Positions 63,373 to 64,000 of a DNA stretch of 64,000 nucleotides are shown here, one piece after another. The position numbers were made by a program, and so were the translations under genes. Every line of letters begins with the position of its first letter. Positions within the stretch are counted from its first letter, which is position 1. Source of the stretch: Nitrosomonas sp. Nm34 (GTDB lineage: Bacteria; Pseudomonadota; Gammaproteobacteria; Burkholderiales; Nitrosomonadaceae); the NCBI RefSeq assembly GCF_900113925.1, contig NZ_FORD01000007.1, forward strand, positions 59,270 through 123,269, written 5' to 3'. The notes below the pieces were generated by a model, which was given only the letters and a program-made list of their open reading frames with translations, had not been told where the DNA came from and searched no databases.

Positions 63373-63759
63373 CTACCAATGCTTCTTCGCCTTATTCCAT
63401 TTATACAACAGGGCAGCAAATTGATTATAAGCAATCCGCCCTAACTGTCTGATAAGTGGCAAACCCAATAGTATTGCCTTCCATTTCTCGCCAGGAGAAT
63501 GCCGCCAAATGGTGAGAAATGCATCGAACCCGATATAAGTTTGACCCTGTTCATCCACGACATGCAACCGCTCGCGCACCTGCTCAAGTTCTGAATGGAT
63601 TTCCGTAACTAATACAGGATGCGAATGGACGTCTTTCCATTCGACCGGGCACCCTTTCATCCTGCTTTTCTGATTTTCTATGCCAGCCTTGCACACCGGA
63701 CAGGCTGAGTTGTAATAAACTTTGATCGGATTCGTTTCTTTATCCACTGAAAAACTCAT
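63373..63759 (-). CDS. DCC family thiol-disulfide oxidoreductase (DUF393)
   Basis: 128 aa from the ATG at 63759. KVYYNSACPVCKAGIE has the CxxC pair (Cys20, Cys23) of the DCC/DUF393 family, with YIGFDAFLTIWRHSPGEKW further on. Probably a thioredoxin-fold redox protein; substrate unknown. The frame also allows a TTG at 63771, but both the codon context and the would-be extra residues lie inside a family A repeat arm, which thus supplies the 5' untranslated sequence. Confidence 0.8.
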   Translation of the reverse strand: MSFSVDKETNPIKVYYNSACPVCKAGIENQKSRMKGCPVEWKDVHSHPVLVTEIHSELEQVRERLHVVDEQGQTYIGFDAFLTIWRHSPGEKWKAILLGLPLIRQLGRIAYNQFAALLYKWNKAKKHW

Positions 63760-63836
63760 TCCATTTCCCAATCAAACATCACGCGAAGGTGAACCAAAGA
63801 TAAATATCAATCATACCGCAAAGTGAAGCTGACAAA
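63758..63836 (+). repeat. Family A palindromic repeat, copy 15 (direct, right-truncated)
   Basis: Left arm attccatttcccaatcaaac, core catcacgcgaaggtgaacca and gcaaagtgaagctgacaaac, then broken off near the group II intron end. Overlaps the DCC start codon. Confidence 0.75.
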
Positions 63837-63849
63837 CCCGCGTAACCTG

Positions 63850-64000
63850 CGATCGGGTCGGGGTAACGGATTGTATCCGTTACCTCTCCCACACCACCGG
63901 ACGTTCGGTTTTCCGCATCCGGCGGTTGAACCCAGTAACTTAAGCTGTCACAAAATCTGATGGAACCCATAATCCCCATCGTTTCAGCCTTGCCTTATTG
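63850..64000 (-). mobile_element. Group II intron, 3' end (domains V and VI), continues past the window
   Basis: On the minus strand, 63927-63894 reads AACCGCCGGATGCGGAAAAC then CGAACGTCCGGTGG: a 34-base domain V hairpin (CGCCGGA/TCCGGTG stem, bulge, AAAA-capped upper stem). Domain VI follows (GTGGGAGAGG, hairpin taacggatacaatccgtta, then cccgacccgat), and the intron should end at about 63850. The frame ending at 63940 (NKARLKRWGLWVPSDFVTA) may be the C-terminus of the intron reverse transcriptase; that part is uncertain. Confidence 0.6.

Noticed and set aside
63779..63979. Minus-strand 66-codon frame at the right edge
   Set aside because: It reads through group II intron domains V and VI and the repeat, so structured RNA explains it better than protein.

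Overview
This window looks like the chromosome of a beta-proteobacterium, most likely Nitrosomonas-like (family Nitrosomonadaceae). The inference rests on the protein flavour (twin-transmembrane DUF2909, CNP1-like lipoprotein, the pyrG-eno-ftsB block, sdhCDA), the moderate-to-low GC content and the heavy load of short dispersed repeats. No ammonia-oxidation gene lies in the window, so the genus is an inference. Most of the sequence is ordinary housekeeping and transport DNA.

Layout, left to right. 0-7 kb: iron-sulfur serine dehydratase, an MsbA-like ABC exporter, an FMN reductase, an FmdE-like protein, a dicarboxylate/amino-acid symporter and an RDD membrane protein. 7.2-9.4 kb: tonB-exbB-exbD behind a Fur-like palindrome. 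9.9-13.4 kb: pyrG, eno, ftsB, closed by a strong hairpin. 13.7-16.2 kb: sdhC-sdhD-sdhA on the minus strand with no sdhB beside it. 16.3-20.5 kb: two PstS paralogues around a phosphate-type porin that carries a Pho-box-like site. 20.8-23.4 kb: trpG-trpD-trpC; TrpC has an unusual insertion. 23.4-27.2 kb: an AT-rich accessory pocket with a secreted orphan, a membrane zinc-ribbon/J-domain protein and a macro-like/TIR fusion protein. 27.2-33.6 kb: cstA-ybdD, a KefB/YbaL-type antiporter, DUF2909, miaA and a BON lipoprotein. 33.7-41.2 kb: dapD-dapC, a DMT exporter, a HigBA-like toxin-antitoxin pair whose toxin is frameshifted, corA and mgtA. 41.4-47.7 kb: CNP1-like lipoprotein, NfeD-slipin, a Nudix hydrolase, proB-obgE and rpmA-rplU. 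47.8-55.9 kb: ispB, tRNA-Pro(CGG), a lone acyl carrier protein, a PQQ-type sugar dehydrogenase beside a YncD/PqqU-like receptor, dgkA, yjbQ, a histidine phosphatase and a DUF4410 lipoprotein. 56.2-63.8 kb: an AIF-like reductase, a four-gene sugar ABC importer, a dienelactone hydrolase and a DCC thiol oxidoreductase. The right edge holds the 3' end of a group II intron on the minus strand.

The most pervasive unexplained structure is a family of about 105-120 bp palindromic, MITE-like repeats (family A), with 15 full or partial copies. Its outer arms read ATTCCATTTCTAAATCAAAA and the complement. Two smaller families (B and C) occur twice each, and one B+A composite occurs at two places. One lone A arm supplies the last codons and stop of mgtA, and another copy abuts the start of the DCC gene.

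The best candidate for an under-described system is the macro-like/TIR fusion protein at 25,631-26,791. It keeps the expected TIR catalytic glutamate and has a 19-residue tandem repeat between its two domains. An intrinsic terminator separates it from the J-domain gene upstream, so it probably acts as its own transcription unit.
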